DNA of 64,000 nucleotides, taken from assembly GCA_039621445.1 (NCBI GenBank), contig CP154956.1:19077285-19141284 (forward strand), given 5' to 3'. A program made the translations under genes and the position numbers. Shown piece after piece: positions 10,825 to 19,974 of this stretch. Origin of the DNA: Euglena gracilis. Lineage: Eukaryota > Euglenida > Euglenophyceae > Euglenales. The first letter of the stretch is position 1, and each line of letters begins with the position of its first letter. The notes below the pieces were generated by a model. That model searched no databases. It was not told where the DNA came from and saw only the letters and a list, made by a program, of their open reading frames with translations.

Positions 10825-11106
10825 CCCCCCCAAAATAAGACCCGGGTCTTATTTTGGGATTTTTTTGGCCCGAAAAAAACATCATTTTTCAGGTTTCCAA
10901 AGTGTTGACAATTTTCCTTCGGCGCTTCGCGCCATGTGTAAATCGGTGTAAGTTGACATTTAGCATGTCTTTGCACTTCAAAAACCTAAAAAAAAATGAA
11001 TCATCATTTTTGTGTGAAATTGGTGTTTTTGGTAATTTTTCAGGGAAATTTTTCACCTCTTCGGCACTTCGTGCCGTCAGGGGTGGTCTTATTTTGGGGG
11101 GGGGGT
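10825..11106. mobile_element. Foldback element with poly-C/AAAATAAGACC ends
   Basis: The left end CCCCCCAAAATAAGACC and right end GGTCTTATTTTGGGGGG are inverted copies. The left end itself sits in a 30-bp perfect palindrome (10829-10858, centre CCCGGG). The body carries two GGCRCTTCGYGCC-type hairpins (about 10920 and 11065). No coding capacity. Confidence 0.55.
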
Positions 11107-11339
11107 TCGTGCTCAGCTCTTTACGTGTGTGATGGTGCCATGCTGCAGCAGATGTTTGAGGCATGTGGCAGTCAGGGCAGACCAACCCGGCCCGGTCAAA
11201 TTGCATGGGTTTCGGGCCAAAAATGGGGGGGGGGGGGCAGGGGTTCGAAAAACGCTCAATTGTTTGGGCAAAATTCTTTTCGAGTTTTCGTCTTTTTTTT
11301 TGGCCTACATCTGGTCAAAAACAGCAGAGTCGGCACGCT

Positions 11340-11830
11340 GTTTCGGGCCGTAAATCGCCATAACTGGGGGAGTTACGGGGAAATCAAAATATCGACACAT
11401 AGGGCGTTCCGAAGCCTGTAGGTCTCCAGGCACTTCCTTTGCTTTTGCTCCATTTTCGAGATATTTTTGAAAACATCGATTTTTTGACCCAAAAATAAGC
11501 CCAAAATGGACCCTGAAATTGTCAGTAAACCATGGTTGGATAGGGCATTCCAAGGGCTTCATTTTTGCTCTCCAGACTTTTCCTTTGATTTTGCTTCATT
11601 GTCGAGATATTTTGGGAAAATTGATTTTTGACCAAAAAAAGCGGCCCAAAAAAACACCCCAAAATGGCCGTTTTGGGCCACAAAAGCACGCCGGAACATG
11701 GGGGCCAGGCATGTCAGCAACCAAAACAGCGAACGAGGGGTGATAGAGGGCCTCCAGGGGTACATTTCGTCTGACGGACACTTCCGGAAATAATGGACAT
11801 TTTCTCGAGATAGTTTCGAGAAATCGATTT
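11340..11830 (+). repeat. Dispersed repeat with GGGCGTTCC and TTTTCGAGATAT words
   Basis: Two or three imperfect units carry the ordered words GGGGAAATCAAAAT, AGGGCGTTCCGAAG, TTTGCTTTTGCTCCATTTTCGAGATAT and TTGACCAAAAA. The same order occurs inverted at 44780-46250 and in direct orientation several times in 62030-64000. Family unknown and non-coding. Confidence 0.6.
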
Positions 11831-11869
11831 TTTTACCAAAAATCTAACTGCAGTTAAATGGCAGAGCCA

Positions 11870-12640
11870 GAAGAGGGGGGCCAATCCTACCCAGTTTGGA
11901 CCCCATCGCGGAGGTGATTCGGAAACTCGGGATCCAGCCGCTATCGACTGGAAAAAAGATTCGGCGATACTCCGCGGTTTTCATTGCTCACCCAGGGGCG
12001 GGGTTCGACCCCCCTTTTTCCCCTGTGGCAAGCTTCCCTCTTACTCAAAAGAGATAAGAGTTCAGCGACCGCCCCATTATGCGCAACCAGTTGCTCACAT
12101 TTGGGTTTTCTGAAAATCAGCCCCTTTATGCGCAACCAGTTGTTCCTTATATTTGGGGGTTGCTTACGCCTAAAACCAAAAAATGGGTGACTCATAGCGA
12201 GGGGTTGTTTCCATTTGGGGGAGGAGGGTTTAACACGGATTATATTATATTTTATGGATATTCATTGTTACCCCAACATCCAAGGTGCAATCAGGTCAAA
12301 ATCCCAAATTTGGGTTTGGGATTTTGGGCGCTTTTTACCCCCAGCAGGGCAAAATACAAGTGGGGGGCAGGGTCCCATACACCCACGCTGGGGAAGGGAG
12401 TGGAACGACCCCTCAAAAAAACCTGGTACGAAGCACTAGAAAAAAAATTTCCACTGAGAAAACATTTTGGTTGTAGAGGGGTCCCAAAACGAAGGGGTCC
12501 CAACAAAGGGGACTTGGGGGATGATCGAAAGCTACTCCTTTATTCTGCTGCACCTCTATTCCTGAAATTGAATGGTAGATCCCAATTTGGCCCCAGAAAA
12601 ATCCAGAATTGAACATAGCATTCGTGTGAGGTTGCAAAAC
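11870..12640. other. No gene; fragment of a repeat seen at 44.7 and 45.9 kb
   Basis: About 11876-11945 is an inverted, diverged copy of the GTCCAAACTGGGTAGGAT and CGAGCGACTGGAT sequence at 44.6-44.75 and 45.85-45.98 kb. The rest shows no domain-bearing frame. Confidence 0.45.
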
Positions 12641-12664
12641 ACAGCCTTTTGCCAAAGGCATGTT

Positions 12665-12815
12665 GCTCAGGGGTTTTTTTCAAGACCGGGGGGGAAGGGG
12701 GGGGGTCCCGGGGGACCCACCCACTTTTGCCCGAAAATGGCCAGCACCTTTTTCAAAATTTTCGGTGCCTTCGGCGCCAAAAAAGAAAAACCCACCAGCC
12801 CCTAATAACTTAAAA
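12665..12815. mobile_element. Decayed relative of the 10.0-kb hAT-like element
   Basis: It begins CAGGGGTTTTTTTCAAGACC, continues GGTCCCGGGGGACCCACC, contains a GGTGCCTTCGGCGCC hairpin and ends near ACTTAAAAAACTG. This is the same order of parts as 10028-10327. I see no matching target duplication. Confidence 0.5.
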
Positions 12816-12844
12816 AACTGCGTTTTGAACGCAGCCTCAGGTCC

Positions 12845-13018
12845 CTGATTGCAGCCAAAAAGAAGCCTGGCCTTCGCTTCCCTGTGCAAATCTTGGCCAT
12901 ATCACGGGGGAAGTCAATGATCAGGAGGGCATAGCCAATGAAGACGAGGAATCCAGCGCAGACGCCGTCGAAAGTCCCTTGAACCAAAAGAAAGGTGACG
13001 GAGTTCGGATTAAGAGAG
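12845..13018 (-). CDS. ZIP metal transporter, exon 4 (penultimate membrane helix)
   Basis: The minus-strand frame reads SLNPNSVTFLLVQGTFDG and then VCAGFLVFIGYALLIIDF, matching the ZIP-family segment N-P-N-S..QG.FD..SAG-(hydrophobic helix)-DF. A candidate acceptor AG lies just upstream (13019-13020 on the plus strand). The 3' boundary is unclear; the frame continues into KICTGKRRPG and stops soon after. I could not find the final membrane helix expected in ZIP proteins, which should lie at lower coordinates. Confidence 0.75.
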
Positions 13019-13587
13019 CTTCGGACCGCAACCAGGCTTGGACGCAATGTTCCCCAAACCAGTTCACCAAGAACCAACCGCAGCCACAAACAGGCAAGCA
13101 GGGGTTTCTTTAAGACCCAGGATGGTATTTGTTCTTGTAATTTTGGGGGGGGTCCCAAAATAGACCCAAAAATTTGGGGGGGGGGTGCCCAAGAATCAAA
13201 TAGTTGGGTATTTACGACTTTCCTTCAGATCCCAAGGACACATTGAGGAGTCTCATGCGACCGTCATAAACACGTTCCTTCCCTGCAGCCTGAGTAGAAT
13301 TCCGGCAAAAACCTGTGAACCAGACTATCTTCGACATTTTTCCTGAGGAAATCCTTGGCGGTGGCCAACTGTCCAATTTTCAAGGGATTTGGGGGGGACA
13401 AAAGCAACTGGGAAGGCCTCATTGTCAACCAACTGGCACGGGAGACCATTTTGAGCAAAAGGCCAGAACCACTTTCACCCGCTGGTGGCATTCCATGTCA
13501 TCCTTGGACCCAAAAATCCGATTCCCCTTTGAGACTTGGCACTTCCAAAAACAAAATCTTTGGGGTGCATGTCACAACAATCGTTCC

Positions 13588-13665
13588 GAAACCCAGTTGT
13601 AGCAAATGGTCTGTGCAAAATAAGCCGAAACCCAGTTGTAGCAAATGGTCTGTGCAAAATAAGAA
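13588..13665. repeat. Tandem repeat, 2 x 39 bp
   Basis: The unit beginning CCGAAACCCAGTTGTAGC is repeated exactly once in direct orientation within an intron of the ZIP gene. Confidence 0.85.
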
Positions 13666-14096
13666 GAAATTAATGATAATGACTTGAAAATTGGGAAAAT
13701 GTTCCGGACCCCCCAAAACCCAAATATTTGGGCCTATTTTGGGTCCCCCCCCCAAAAAAAATCAAAAATTTGGGGGGGCCAAAACCCAAATAAAGGGAGC
13801 TGGCGAGAAAAAAGGTGCTGGCTGGACCTCCTGGGAGGTGGGGGGGGGGGGCTCCAGCCGGCTAGGAGCTGGATCTGGCACGTAACCGAAAAATGCCCCA
13901 AAAACCTCAAATCCAGCTGGGTTGGCTTTTCCAAAATTTGGAGACACACTCAAAAACGACCGCCCAAAAAATGCCATTTTTGGCCATTGACCCTTTTTTT
14001 CAAAAAAAATTTCCAAATAATTCTCCGTGTTTCGCGCCGAAACCTTTTTGGCCCAGCCCGCAACGGACCCCTCTGGGGGGGGGGGGGGTCCGCAGT

Positions 14097-14151
14097 CCAG
14101 CTGGGTGGTGCTGGCTGGAGCCTCCGGCTCCAGCCAGCACCACCCAGCTGG
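14097..14151. repeat. Perfect 26-bp inverted repeat with a 3-nt loop
   Basis: The left arm starts CCAGCTGGGTGGTG and the right arm ends CACCACCCAGCTGG. All 26 base pairs match, with loop TCC. It sits inside the intron between ZIP exons 3 and 4, so it would fold in the pre-mRNA. Confidence 0.9.
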
Positions 14152-14786
14152 GCACCAGACACCATTGACAGCCAGGGTCACCGCACCAGCGTTCGACCGG
14201 GGGAAAAGGGACCTTGGGGGAGGGGTCGTCCAGACCCACCCACCCACCCCCTGGGGGGATGCAGGGGGACCCACTTTTGGGGGGTCAGTTTTGGGGTCCA
14301 AAAATGATTGATTGATTGGGGTCCAAAGCTTTCGGGACTTTGCGACAAAAATAGAGGAAAACCCTGCCATGGTTGGAGTACCCCACCTGGACCCCCCCCC
14401 GGTAATCAAACTTAGAAATCTTTGATCCGGGGGCACCTTTCGGCTGGGCACCTTGTGCTGGACCAAAACTTTGTGGTGGTGCCCACTTTGATCAGAGGGC
14501 CCTCAAACTCGCCAAATAAGCATGGGCACTTTTTTGGCAAAGAAGCATGAAAATTGCTAATTGATGAAAAAAATCTCGGCACAAAGTGCTGGAAGAGAAT
14601 TCATTGCTGGGGGGGGGGGGCATCCTAACCCACCTTCAGCCATGTATCGAACCATGGACCGTGGCCTCGGGGACAATTATTCTCCTTGCACTGTATTTGG
14701 GGGTGTTCCTCAGGAACCCCAGGGGATCCAGCCTGGAAAGCACGGCTGCCTTTGTTGCCCACGTTGGCTCTTCTCCTCCAAGCAAC

Positions 14787-14973
14787 CTGTCTAAGTCCAA
14801 GTCTGGCTCCAATTCCGATACCAATGCCAATTGGGGCAGCAATAGAAAAAATAAGTGTGAGCATGATTTCATTCCACACAGTCAACTTTGCATCCACGAT
14901 ACGGCAACCAAGGGCCACACCTTCAAAGAACTGATGGAAGGCGAGGGCAACAAACAAAGCATTGGGGGCAGGG
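14787..14973 (-). CDS. ZIP metal transporter, exon 3 (metal-binding HxxxE helix)
   Basis: The minus strand encodes LFVALAFHQFFEGVALG, the ZIP signature helix whose His and Glu form part of the metal site, followed by IMLTLIFSIAAPIGIGIG, the next helix. An acceptor AAG lies directly upstream (plus-strand 14974-14976), and the donor CAG|GTTGCT follows ARLGLRQ. Both flanks agree with canonical GT-AG splicing. It joins well to exon 2 upstream and exon 4 downstream in family order. Confidence 0.88.
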
Positions 14974-15996
14974 CTTCACATAACGACCCGCTCCGCCCGA
15001 GGGGGTTGCCAACTGAAGGCCCGCTTCACAGACCTCGTTAAACTGACGAAGGATGATGAAGGGTTGGACGGGGAGACACGTATTTGGTGTGGTTCACAAA
15101 AGGGATGTGAACCACCCAATTTTTTTTGGTGTCCACAAATGAACCGCAAAAAAAATTGATAGGCACAAAACTTGATTGAGAATAATAATAAAAAATAAGA
15201 AGGTTCACGACTGAAAAAGGATGCATCTTTAGACACCTCACCCACATTGTGGCCCGAGCTTAATCCGTAAAGCGTGGCATGGAATCACACCCCACCGCTG
15301 TGGAGCAGGGTTGCCACTCCCCAGATACCCAGGATCAATTGAGGTTGCAGGTTGAGGGTTTGGGGTTTGATCAGCATGGGTAGGGGGTTTGCACTAGCTA
15401 GAACTGACTCCACCACCAGGCTGAAATTGACCATTGGAGGGGGGCCTCGGAGTGCCTGGGCAGGCAGACACTAGGCATAACCCCGGGGGGGGGTCGGTGC
15501 CTGCCTGGTCGTAGACACACCACTGCTCAGGGTGGTGACCCTGGCCCTAGACCAAACCCTAATCCTACCCAAACCCTACCCCTGACCCCATTCCTTCAAG
15601 AACCAAAATTTTGGGCTCTGCCGTTTGGGGGGTGGCGGTCGTGCAGCGAACAAGAACCGAAAAAAATGACTGGGTCCACATTCTCCACCGTGATGTAGTG
15701 GTCAGGATGAACTTTAAGGCGGTGCCGGGGGGGGGGTGCACTCCCATTCCCCAAGGGGGGGGGGGGGGGTTGGGCACATGTCCAAAAGTATCTGGGCACT
15801 TGGCCAAGGCATTTCCGGCGCCGGAAGCCCAGAAAATGACATTTTTGGGACTGACCCTGACCAACTGAGACCTTGACCCTGACCGTTGACCGTACTTCAG
15901 GGAGGCCAGAGCAGAAGGCTGCTGGGGGAAAAAACTGCTGGGGTTTTCTTCCGGCTCAAGCAATGCCCTGATTCAGGGAATTCTGATCAGAGACAC

Positions 15997-16107
15997 CAAC
16001 AGGAAGGCCGATGAAAACGCTGTGAACTGTGACGGCAAACTCAATCATATACGCCTCAACCATCCGTTGAACTTGCTCTTTTGCCATTGGATCTTCCACG
16101 ATGGGCA
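15997..16107 (-). CDS. ZIP metal transporter, exon 2
   Basis: The minus strand reads VEDPMAKEQVQRMVEAY and then EFAVTVHSVFIGLPVG, matching the helix before the HxxxE helix (His in H-S-V-F-I-G-L). The acceptor CAG|TGCCC lies at the start. A GGTGTC donor would end the exon at 15997, but the frame stays open a little further, so the end is approximate. Confidence 0.8.
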
Positions 16108-16527
16108 CTGCCTTGGTCATTTGGTCAATTGGTTGTGGGCAGGGAGTCAGTCGCTTCGTAAACCCCGGGGGGGGGGTCCAGGTTAGAGTGGAAAGTTTGG
16201 GCTGGCTGGAAAAAAGCTGTCAAATCCCCCAGCTCAGCTGGAACTGGGCCCGAGCTGGGGTCAAACTGGGCACCAAAAAAGTCGAAACTCCAAAAATGCC
16301 CAATAAAACTGCCAATTATGCAAAGAGAATCGATTTTTTTTTGATCCAATTCGCCCTGGCCAGCCCAAATCCGACCCATTTTGCCCCAGTTTTGCCCCAA
16401 AAGCCAAGAAATTTGCAGCCACACCCTTCAGGTGGCTTGAAAAGAATTAAAACACGTCAATGGGGGGGAGGGTATGGGGATGGAAAAAGGCTGCTGGCTG
16501 GATGGACCCCCAGGGATGGGGTCCACT

Positions 16528-17151
16528 TCAGATTGAGGGACTCCCTGGTTGTGGGGTGCTGGGAGGTGCATGCTCTCCGAAGTCTGGGTCAAAATATGTG
16601 TCAATGGAGCCGACTGGGACTACAGAATCGTGGTGGTGGTCATGGCTGTCTATTTCCTCACCGCCTGGCCCATGTGCATGTCCAATCTGTGGACCTCCCT
16701 TCTCAGCCAGGCTGTGCATCCACCGGGAGAGCAAGAAATCAGCAAGGTGCAAGAACAGGCTCGAAGCCATGCAGAATAGGTATGCGTAACTGTAGACAGT
16801 GAAGCCAGCTGGCAAGCAGGGACTTGACAATGACTCATTGGATGGCTGCAGCATGTGGATGAGTCCGCAGGCTATGACAACACCTGTGCCCATGCACTTG
16901 CCATAGAGGATAACAATTGGTGTCCAAGAGTAGGGCAACTTCTCAGTGAGCATGGGTGTCACAGCCCCCAGCATGGAACAGATGAGGATCACGAAGACGC
17001 AAACAATATGTAACGCCATGTTGTAATCAACTGCCACTGAATCAGCGCATTCGTCCGGCTGACACGTGCAGTTGCCATATTCACTCGTGATATCGCTAAG
17101 GTTGGCCAAGCAAGTAGCCAAAAGGTCGCTGCAACCAGTTGTGCCAGACAT
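16528..17151 (-). CDS. ZIP-family zinc/iron transporter, exon 1 (N-terminal half)
   Basis: The first exon of a minus-strand gene that continues through exons 2-4. ZIP proteins move zinc, iron or related divalent metals into the cytosol. From the ATG at 17151 the frame gives a Cys-rich N-terminus (about five Cys in residues 7-35, probably lumenal or extracellular) and three hydrophobic helices at residues ~46-68, ~78-101 and ~119-141. A cytoplasmic loop then carries a His-rich stretch, GHAHGPGGEE...SHDHHHDS (residues 157-175), the typical metal-sensing or metal-binding loop between helices 3 and 4. The frame runs open to 16528, but homology-like sequence ends near EHAPPSTP; the splice donor is not obvious. 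Introns of roughly 0.45, 1.0 and 1.8 kb follow, packed with repeats. The substrate cannot be told from sequence. Confidence 0.88.
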   Translation of the reverse strand: MSGTTGCSDLLATCLANLSDITSEYGNCTCQPDECADSVAVDYNMALHIVCVFVILICSMLGAVTPMLTEKLPYSWTPIVILYGKCMGTGVVIACGLIHMLQPSNESLSSPCLPAGFTVYSYAYLFCMASSLFLHLADFLLSRWMHSLAEKGGPQIGHAHGPGGEEIDSHDHHHDSVVPVGSIDTYFDPDFGEHAPPSTPQPGSPSI

Positions 17152-17532
17152 TTCAACAGAATATCATCCACAAAAACCTGGAATAGATAGATTGGAACCA
17201 TCTCCCCTTCTGCCTTCCAATCACCAATTCTTGGTGCTCTAAGGTTTACTGGATAGGCAATTCCTACTTTTGTTCCTCCTAGGAATCAGCCCCGAATCAT
17301 CCTGGAATCCTTTCTGAGTGTCTATTTTTTTTTCGTTCGCATATCATGTCGGACAACTGAAAGCCCCTGGTGGGGTTCAAGCTTTGAACTACCTGAAGTT
17401 CCAACCTACAACTCAAGTCATTGAAATATTGAAGTTTGTTGGTCTTGACAGCAGCAAAGCCCGACAGAGAAGTGCAAGCCCGAGTTACAGTACAGTACAG
17501 TACAGACACTGGAGTGGTTCATCTCCTTGAGG

Positions 17533-19974
17533 ATGCTACAGCAGCACAACATCATCCTCTGCTACACCAGCTGGCTGGAAGTATTATCCCTGTTTCACTA
17601 TACTTTGCTTTACCACCTGTGCTGTAACATAGCGTTCACACCAACCCGCACTGTGGCCCCAGGGCCTTATAAACATTTCACAGAGTTGGCCCCAGGGCCC
17701 AAGACTTCAGCCATGATGCTGTCCAATTTTGCCCCAGGGCTCAACACATTTCAAGCCAAAACTGGCACAGAAAAGTTCTTCACAAATGTGGCCCCAGGGC
17801 CCCAGACTTTTGCCATGATGCTGTCAAATTTTACCACAGGGATCAACACATTTCCAAACAAATGTGGCACAGAAAAGTTTTTCACAAATGACGCCCCAGG
17901 GCCCAAGGCCTTTGCCATGATGCTGTCAATTTTTGCCACAGGGATCAACACATTTCCAACCAAATGTGGCACAGAAAAGTTTTTCACAGATGTGGCCCCA
18001 GGGCCCAAGGTTTCAGCCAAGATGCTGTCCAATGCTGCCCCAGGGCTCAACACATTTCAAGCCAAATCTGGCACTGAAAAGTTTTTCACAAATGTGGCCC
18101 CAGGGCCCAAGACTTCAGCCATGATGCTGTCAAATGCCGCCCTAGGGCTCAACACTTTTCAAGCCAAAACAGGCACAGAAAACCCTTTCACAGATGTGGC
18201 CCAAGGGCCCACGGCTTCGGCCATGACGCTGTCCAAATTTGCCCAAGGGCTCAACAGATTTCCAGCCAAAATAGCGCGGGGTTTCAACACGGGCGAACCA
18301 TGCTCCTCCACATTGTGGCCTGCAAAAGTGGCCCCCCATCCAGCCAGTTCTGCCCGGTTCAGCTGGCCAGCAAACGGGACACCTCAGCGCAATGCACTTG
18401 ACAATCCCCAGGCTCCCACTCCGCCGTTCGGAAAAAACAACCCAATGTCAGCCAAACAAAGAAAAGTGCTGGCGCCTTTCACGCCGGCAAAAGACAGCCC
18501 ACAGCCTACCCTGGCAGCATCGGGGGGGGCAGGCCGGGGTCGGTCTTTACTCACCTGCGGGGACATTGAAAGCAACCCCGGGCCAGCTACGGACCCACCA
18601 TTTGTTTCGGGTGAGGATATTGACATGGCGCCAGCATCACAAATCTCCATCCCTCCAGCCGCACCACCACCCGCAGAGCCCCCATTGGTGTCGATTGAGG
18701 ACGTTGACATGGCGCCAGCATCACAAATTTCCATCACCCCGACCGCACCAACACCACCCGCAGCGCCACCCTTGGAAAGGGGATCTTGGTTCCCAAATCT
18801 GCCGGGTCCGTTGTTCTTTGGCCAACAGGGCCTCCCTTCAATGTGCTCCACGGTCATCATGGCGAACCCAATTGGCACACAAGGACCAGGATCCTTCCCC
18901 CCGTCAGATGTTGGAGCCATGTGGATGCAAGCAAATCAAGCGACGCCTTTCCTGAACTTCTCCAACCCCCCTTTGGGTGCCAGCTCTTCATCCTCAGTGG
19001 CAACAACCGCAGCAGCATCGTCACCGGCCCCAGCCAGACCCCCACCAAGCCCCATTGGCCAAAATCACATTACTGGGGTTACGCCATTCTCTGCTCCATG
19101 CCCAACATCCCTTCATCCCTCTTTTGAGGAAATTTCTTTTGACGATCGAGGCACCCTTGTATACCTGCCACGTGGAGCCCTCCTGAATGTCAATCAAACC
19201 TACCTGCAACTGATGAAGCATTTCAACAGGGACCCTGGCTGGGAAACCCTGCACGCCTTGTGGGCCTTCCCCAAAGCGGTGCTTTGTCCTTTGCAGCGTG
19301 GCGGGCGTTCAAACTGGGCGATGGTGGGGAGAAAAATTGCAGAACGCGCTCGCCTGTATCTCACCCGCCCTGTGTTTGATTCATGGCTGGACTCCAGTCT
19401 CCCACAAAAGCAACAAGGCAGACAGACAAGGCAAAAAACAGCACTGGCAGCCAAGGCAACTGAAGAACGGTTCCTCTCCCGCATTGAAAGCCTTGTTGGC
19501 CACGGGGCTATTTCAAAAGCCTGCCGAGAGCTCACCTCTGAGGGGGTCCAAAACAGCAGTGACCCAAAAGTGATCCAAAGGCTACGTGACCTTCACCCAC
19601 CAGAGCCTCCACCGCACATCCCAGTGTCCGACTCTTCCCAAACGATTACCTTTCCTTCAGACCCGGAAAGCACAAAAGAGCGATTACAAAATCTGCGCAA
19701 AGCCATCTTCGGGTTCCCAAAGGAATCCGCGCCGGGTCCTTCTGGCCTGAGACCTGACCACCTCAAGGCCATGGTTGGAGACTACCCTGGGGCTTGTGGA
19801 GATGACCTCCTCGAGGTGCTGGATACCTTCATCTGTCGGGCAATTACAAACGGTATTCACCCCAGCATGGCCCCAATTCTTTCCTCCGCCAGGCTGACAC
19901 CTCTGCGAAAACAGAACAAACAAAGAGCAATGGAAGAGGATGCTTTTGGAAACCTTGTGGAACACGGTGTGTGA
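17533..19974 (+). CDS. Retrotransposon A polyprotein, N-terminal part with 2A
   Basis: Starts at the ATG at 17533. Residues ~50-255 are nearly six 34-residue repeats (VAPGPKTSAMMLSN...GTEKFFTN). A basic Pro/Ala-rich linker then leads to LTCGDIESNPGP at 18550-18585, a perfect 2A-type D(V/I)ExNPGP ribosome-skipping motif. This would release a ~350-residue leader protein and start a second product at the last Pro. Downstream come two SGEDIDMAPASQISI-type repeats, a Ser/Pro-rich region, a conserved pre-RT domain (TLVYLPRGALLNVNQTY, LWAFPKAVLCPLQRGG) and the first RT block (APGPSGLRPDHLKAM). The frame ends prematurely: copy C has two extra bases (GA) in GTGGAGAACACGG that are missing here, throwing the frame into a stop at 19974. 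Confidence 0.85.
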   Translation: MLQQHNIILCYTSWLEVLSLFHYTLLYHLCCNIAFTPTRTVAPGPYKHFTELAPGPKTSAMMLSNFAPGLNTFQAKTGTEKFFTNVAPGPQTFAMMLSNFTTGINTFPNKCGTEKFFTNDAPGPKAFAMMLSIFATGINTFPTKCGTEKFFTDVAPGPKVSAKMLSNAAPGLNTFQAKSGTEKFFTNVAPGPKTSAMMLSNAALGLNTFQAKTGTENPFTDVAQGPTASAMTLSKFAQGLNRFPAKIARGFNTGEPCSSTLWPAKVAPHPASSARFSWPANGTPQRNALDNPQAPTPPFGKNNPMSAKQRKVLAPFTPAKDSPQPTLAASGGAGRGRSLLTCGDIESNPGPATDPPFVSGEDIDMAPASQISIPPAAPPPAEPPLVSIEDVDMAPASQISITPTAPTPPAAPPLERGSWFPNLPGPLFFGQQGLPSMCSTVIMANPIGTQGPGSFPPSDVGAMWMQANQATPFLNFSNPPLGASSSSSVATTAAASSPAPARPPPSPIGQNHITGVTPFSAPCPTSLHPSFEEISFDDRGTLVYLPRGALLNVNQTYLQLMKHFNRDPGWETLHALWAFPKAVLCPLQRGGRSNWAMVGRKIAERARLYLTRPVFDSWLDSSLPQKQQGRQTRQKTALAAKATEERFLSRIESLVGHGAISKACRELTSEGVQNSSDPKVIQRLRDLHPPEPPPHIPVSDSSQTITFPSDPESTKERLQNLRKAIFGFPKESAPGPSGLRPDHLKAMVGDYPGACGDDLLEVLDTFICRAITNGIHPSMAPILSSARLTPLRKQNKQRAMEEDAFGNLVEHGV

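Noticed and set aside
8100-12800. Final membrane helix exon of the ZIP gene
   Set aside because: No minus-strand segment gave a convincing hydrophobic helix in the right context, so I did not assign one.
15549-15595. AACCCTAATCCTACCC-type sequence resembling degenerate telomere repeats
   Set aside because: Only two or three imperfect units inside a ZIP intron; no regular array.
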